From the NCBI RefSeq assembly GCF_003001935.1, contig NZ_PVNG01000032.1:1-64000 (forward strand): DNA of 64,000 bases, written 5' to 3'. Under the pieces are notes generated by a model that did not search any database, had not been told where the DNA came from, and was given only the letters and a program-made list of their open reading frames with translations. The stretch is from Nonomuraea fuscirosea (lineage in GTDB: Bacteria > Actinomycetota > Actinomycetes > Streptosporangiales > Streptosporangiaceae). The translations under genes and the position numbers were made by a program. Of this stretch, positions 61,833 to 64,000 are shown in pieces; within the stretch, counting starts at the first letter, position 1, and every line of letters starts with the position of its first letter.

Positions 61833-62381
61833 ATGGGAACGATCAGCAGCTCCACGTTCGTCAGCCTGGACGGCGTGGTCAACCACATGGACAAGTGGCA
61901 CTTCGACTACGTCGACGACGAGTCGGGCGCGCTGGCGCTGGAGCAGCTCCAGGCCGCGGACGCGATGCTGATGGGCCGCAAGACCTACGAGGTGTACGCC
62001 GGCGCCTGGCCGGAACGGGACGACAAGTACGCGGACGCGATCAACGCCATCCCGAAGTACGTCGCCTCCACCACCCTCGGCGAGCCGGCCTGGCACAACA
62101 CCAGCGTGCTCGGCGGAGACCTGATCGAGGCGGTCCGGGCGCTGCGCGCCGAGGAGGGCGGGTCGATCCTGATGCACGGCTACGGCCCGGTGGCCAAGGC
62201 CCTGCTGCGGGCGGACCTGCTCGACGAGCTCCACCTGTGGGTGCACCCCCACCTGGCCGGGATCGGCGACGCGGACGATCTCCTCCTCCACCAGGGCCTC
62301 ACCAAGAAGCTCGAACTGACCGCGACCCGCACGCTCGGCTCCGGCGTCATCGTCCTCACCTTCCGCAACCCCGGCGCGTGA
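61833..62381 (+). CDS. Dihydrofolate reductase-fold protein, second copy
   Basis: A 182-residue DHFR/RibD-C protein (STFVSLDGVVNHMDKWHFDY, LMGRKTYEVYAG, LLDELHLWVHPHLAG). It is only distantly like the one at 60917. Start ATG 61833, with AGGAA upstream. Followed by an SRPBCC gene, perhaps co-transcribed. Confidence 0.88.
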   Translation: MGTISSSTFVSLDGVVNHMDKWHFDYVDDESGALALEQLQAADAMLMGRKTYEVYAGAWPERDDKYADAINAIPKYVASTTLGEPAWHNTSVLGGDLIEAVRALRAEEGGSILMHGYGPVAKALLRADLLDELHLWVHPHLAGIGDADDLLLHQGLTKKLELTATRTLGSGVIVLTFRNPGA

Positions 62382-62394
62382 CCACCCCGAGCGA

Positions 62395-62500
62395 AGCCGG
62401 GCCGAACGCGACCATCCCGCAGGAAGCCGGGCCGAGCGCCACCCCAACCGGAGCCACGCCGAACGACGCCGGGCCGAGCGCCACCATCGCGAGCGGAGCC
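62395..62500. repeat. Imperfect tandem repeats of about 30 bp
   Basis: Copies of a unit built around GCCGGGCCGAGCGCCACC fill the gap between the DHFR-fold gene and the SRPBCC gene. In one frame they encode EAGPSAT-like motifs, but no start or ribosome site supports a gene. Confidence 0.55.
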
Positions 62501-62522
62501 GGTTGGAAAGGAGCACGGCCAT

Positions 62523-62975
62523 ATGCCTGAGACACCCCAACGAGAGGCGGGCGGCGGGTTCACCGTGCGGCGCCGTCTGCGCGCCGGCGCCGAGCGGGTC
62601 TTCGCGGCCTTCGTCGAGCCGGGCAAGCTCGAACAGTGGTTCGTCGTGCCCGGCTATCACACGCCCGCCGACCGGATGCGGGTCGACGCCCGGCCGGGCG
62701 GGCGGCTCGACGCGGTCATGATCTCGGACGTGGACGGCGCGGAGATCCCCTTCGGCTTCGTCTACGCCGACGTGGACCCGCCGCACCGGGTGGTCCTGCG
62801 CTTCCAGGAGCCGCGGGAGCTGGTCACCGTGACCCTGTCCGACGCCCCCGGCGGGGTGGACCTCACCTACGAGTTCGTCTCCTGGCCGGGACCGGCCGAC
62901 GAGAAGGCGTCCCAGCGCGGCGTCGACGACATGCTCGACCTCATCGCGGCGGGGATCCGGCAGGGCACGATCTGA
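62523..62975 (+). CDS. SRPBCC / AHSA1-like domain protein
   Basis: A 150-residue START-like protein of the AHSA1 group (FTVRRRLRAGAERVFAAFVEP, then LEQWFVVPGY and a C-terminal helix DDMLDLIAAGI). Start ATG 62523 with AAGGAGCAC upstream. The fold binds hydrophobic ligands; the ligand is unknown. It is last in a plus-strand group with the DHFR-fold genes. Confidence 0.88.
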   Translation: MPETPQREAGGGFTVRRRLRAGAERVFAAFVEPGKLEQWFVVPGYHTPADRMRVDARPGGRLDAVMISDVDGAEIPFGFVYADVDPPHRVVLRFQEPRELVTVTLSDAPGGVDLTYEFVSWPGPADEKASQRGVDDMLDLIAAGIRQGTI

Positions 62976-63228
62976 TGCCCGAACGACCGCGACAACCTTC
63001 CCGAACGCCCGTGACGAGCGGGTAAGCCCGGATCACCCACCCGAGCCGGTGACTTCCATCGGCTCGGGGATGACGTCCACCAGCGCGCCGTTGCGGTGCA
63101 CGGTGATCGGCAGCGGCCGGAGTGCTTCCGGTGTGGCGGACCTGTTTGGGGCCGCGGCTCACCGCGCGGATACGATCTTCGGGTACGTCGGGCCGGCCGC
63201 TCTCAAGCCGTCGCCGGCGGTACCGCGT

Positions 63229-63510
63229 TCAGAAGGAGACTGCCAAGGCCAGGGCCGTGGCGGCCTCGTGGCTGAGAACCATGACCAGCAGCGTTGCGAC
63301 CAGCGTGGCGATGAGCAACCAGCTGACGACGATGATGACCGTCGAGCGGCGCGGCCGGTGCCTCGGCCCCGGCTGCCCCTTCGACCTCTCCTCGCTGCGA
63401 CGAACCCGCTCGTTGAACGACTCGAGCCGGGCGACGAGTCGGGGATCGTCATCGACGAGGTGCTGCTCGATCTGGGCCAGCATTCGCTCCTCGTCCTGCG
63501 ACCAGGCCAT
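63229..63510 (-). CDS. DUF3040 family membrane protein
   Basis: A 93-residue protein: the DUF3040 start MAWSQDEERMLAQIEQHLV, a short basic linker and a membrane helix (STVIIVVSWLLIATLVATLL). Start ATG 63510 is fixed by GGAGG 7 bases upstream. Common in actinobacteria, function unknown. Confidence 0.88.
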   Translation of the reverse strand: MAWSQDEERMLAQIEQHLVDDDPRLVARLESFNERVRRSEERSKGQPGPRHRPRRSTVIIVVSWLLIATLVATLLVMVLSHEAATALALAVSF

Positions 63511-63620
63511 GGGTGCACCTCCGGAACGCAAGCTCTGTGGCGTCTTTCTGCCCAACCCTGAAGATCATTAGCCCCCGCCTGACCCAGTAATTGCCACCTC
63601 TTTTCGGTTTGCGATCATGC

Positions 63621-63636
63621 TCGAACCTTTGTTCTA
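63621..63636. promoter_or_regulatory. LexA (SOS) box-like sequence
   Basis: TCGAAC, four bases (CTTT), GTTCTA: eleven of the twelve bases of the actinobacterial SOS consensus TCGAAC-N4-GTTCGA. It lies 8 bp upstream of the radical SAM gene. The related mycobacterial gene Rv2578c is, as I recall, LexA-linked, which makes the site credible. Confidence 0.6.
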
Positions 63637-63644
63637 ATCATGGC

Positions 63645-64000
63645 ATGCGCTGGGACAACCTGCGCCTGGCCGGGTCCGGCCGGGACGATCCGGCCGCGCC
63701 GCTCTTCGCCCGCGGCGCGGTGACCCGAACGTTCGACACACCCGATTTCGCCGGGATGACCTTCTACGAGATCCGGGCCAGATCCATCATCAACCGCGTT
63801 CCCGAGGCCAGCCGGGTCCCGTTCGAGTACACGATCAACCCGTACCGCGGCTGCTCACATAAGTGCATTTACTGTTTTGCCCGAAAAACGCATGAATATC
63901 TAGATTTGGATTCCGGAGCGGACTTCGACTCCAAGATCGTGGTCAAGGTCAACGCCGCCGAGCTGGCCCGCAAGGAGCTGACCTCGCCGCGCTGGGGCGG
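63645..64000 (+). CDS. Radical SAM protein, Rv2578c family (5' part)
   Basis: The window ends inside this gene. The first 118 residues are visible: MRWDNLRLAGSGRDDP, then NPYRGCSHKCIYCFARKTHEY, whose CxxxCxxC cluster (Cys in GCSHKCIYC) binds the 4Fe-4S of radical SAM enzymes. Start ATG 63645 fits the family N terminus. Function of the family is unknown, with a suspected role in DNA repair from SOS linkage. Confidence 0.88.
   Translation, partial: MRWDNLRLAGSGRDDPAAPLFARGAVTRTFDTPDFAGMTFYEIRARSIINRVPEASRVPFEYTINPYRGCSHKCIYCFARKTHEYLDLDSGADFDSKIVVKVNAAELARKELTSPRWG

Noticed and set aside
63040..63068. Hairpin with 9-bp arms (CCCGAGCCG) after the SRPBCC gene as a terminator
   Set aside because: It could be a terminator, but one minus-strand frame over it reads protein-like (ALRPLPITVHRNGALV), so it may be part of a gene remnant. 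I could not decide.

Overview
The window is high-GC DNA with strong G/C third-position bias, GTG and TTG starts, and families typical of filamentous Actinomycetes (LAL-type LuxR regulator, DrrA-like ABC ATPase, CGNR regulator, DUF3040, DUF4383, HelD, Rv2578c-like radical SAM protein). A soil actinomycete, possibly of the Streptosporangiaceae (Nonomuraea-like), is my inference from protein content; no rRNA or tRNA gene was recognised to fix it.

Layout. 97-2894 is an IS5-family element with TA target duplication whose transposase carries two stop codons and a winged-helix-like tail. An intact IS256-family element (181-1686) is inserted in it. 3087-10878 is the most striking region: two convergent sets of Ser/Thr kinase + PP2C phosphatase + vWA protein, resembling the TerY-P triad of Ter-linked stress systems, with a small zinc-ribbon protein and a membrane-anchored GrpE-like protein between them. 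Set A (kinase 1 divergent from vWA 1-PP2C 1-zinc ribbon-GrpE-like) looks mostly soluble. Set B (membrane helical protein-vWA 2-PP2C 2-kinase 2) is largely membrane-tethered. 11.4-17.1 kb is a mixed, eroded stretch: flavodoxin-like protein, a three-repeat type I-E-like CRISPR remnant, a frameshifted TPR gene, a cysteine desulfurase-like enzyme, a decayed propeller-like gene, a dihydrofolate-reductase-fold protein and a lipoprotein.

17.2-24.6 kb is a tight four-gene operon of exported proteins: a large protein with a protease-prodomain-like N terminus but no catalytic domain, a sedolisin-like protein that has lost its catalytic residues, a beta-propeller protein, and an apparently active subtilase. 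A LAL-type LuxR regulator lies upstream on the same strand. 28-34.6 kb holds a DUF1622 protein, an oxidoreductase, an HD protein, a large membrane M28 peptidase, a CGNR regulator, a PTP-like protein and a serine recombinase behind a transposase fragment. 34.7-39.4 kb is an overlapping operon (P450, ABC ATPase, ABC permease, membrane protein) divergent from an unusual regulator with a palindromic operator. 39.4-42.5 kb is a scar of truncated zwf and glucoamylase genes, an IS630 fragment and a frameshifted IS110 element around an intact DUF4383 gene.

43-54.7 kb contains an acetolactate-synthase-like enzyme, a SulP transporter, a TetR regulator divergent from a HelD-like helicase with paired palindromes between them, a small membrane protein, a Nudix hydrolase, a candidate structured RNA with a strong terminator ahead of a PlsC-type acyltransferase, a penicillin-binding protein, an alpha/beta hydrolase and a PadR regulator with a perfect palindrome. 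54.8-63.5 kb has small catabolic or detoxification genes (epoxide-hydrolase-like, DinB, methyltransferase, XRE-cupin, OsmC, a DUF6461-like protein, hydrolase, TetR, two RibD-C/DHFR-fold proteins, SRPBCC, DUF3040). The window ends inside a radical SAM gene preceded by a LexA-box-like sequence.
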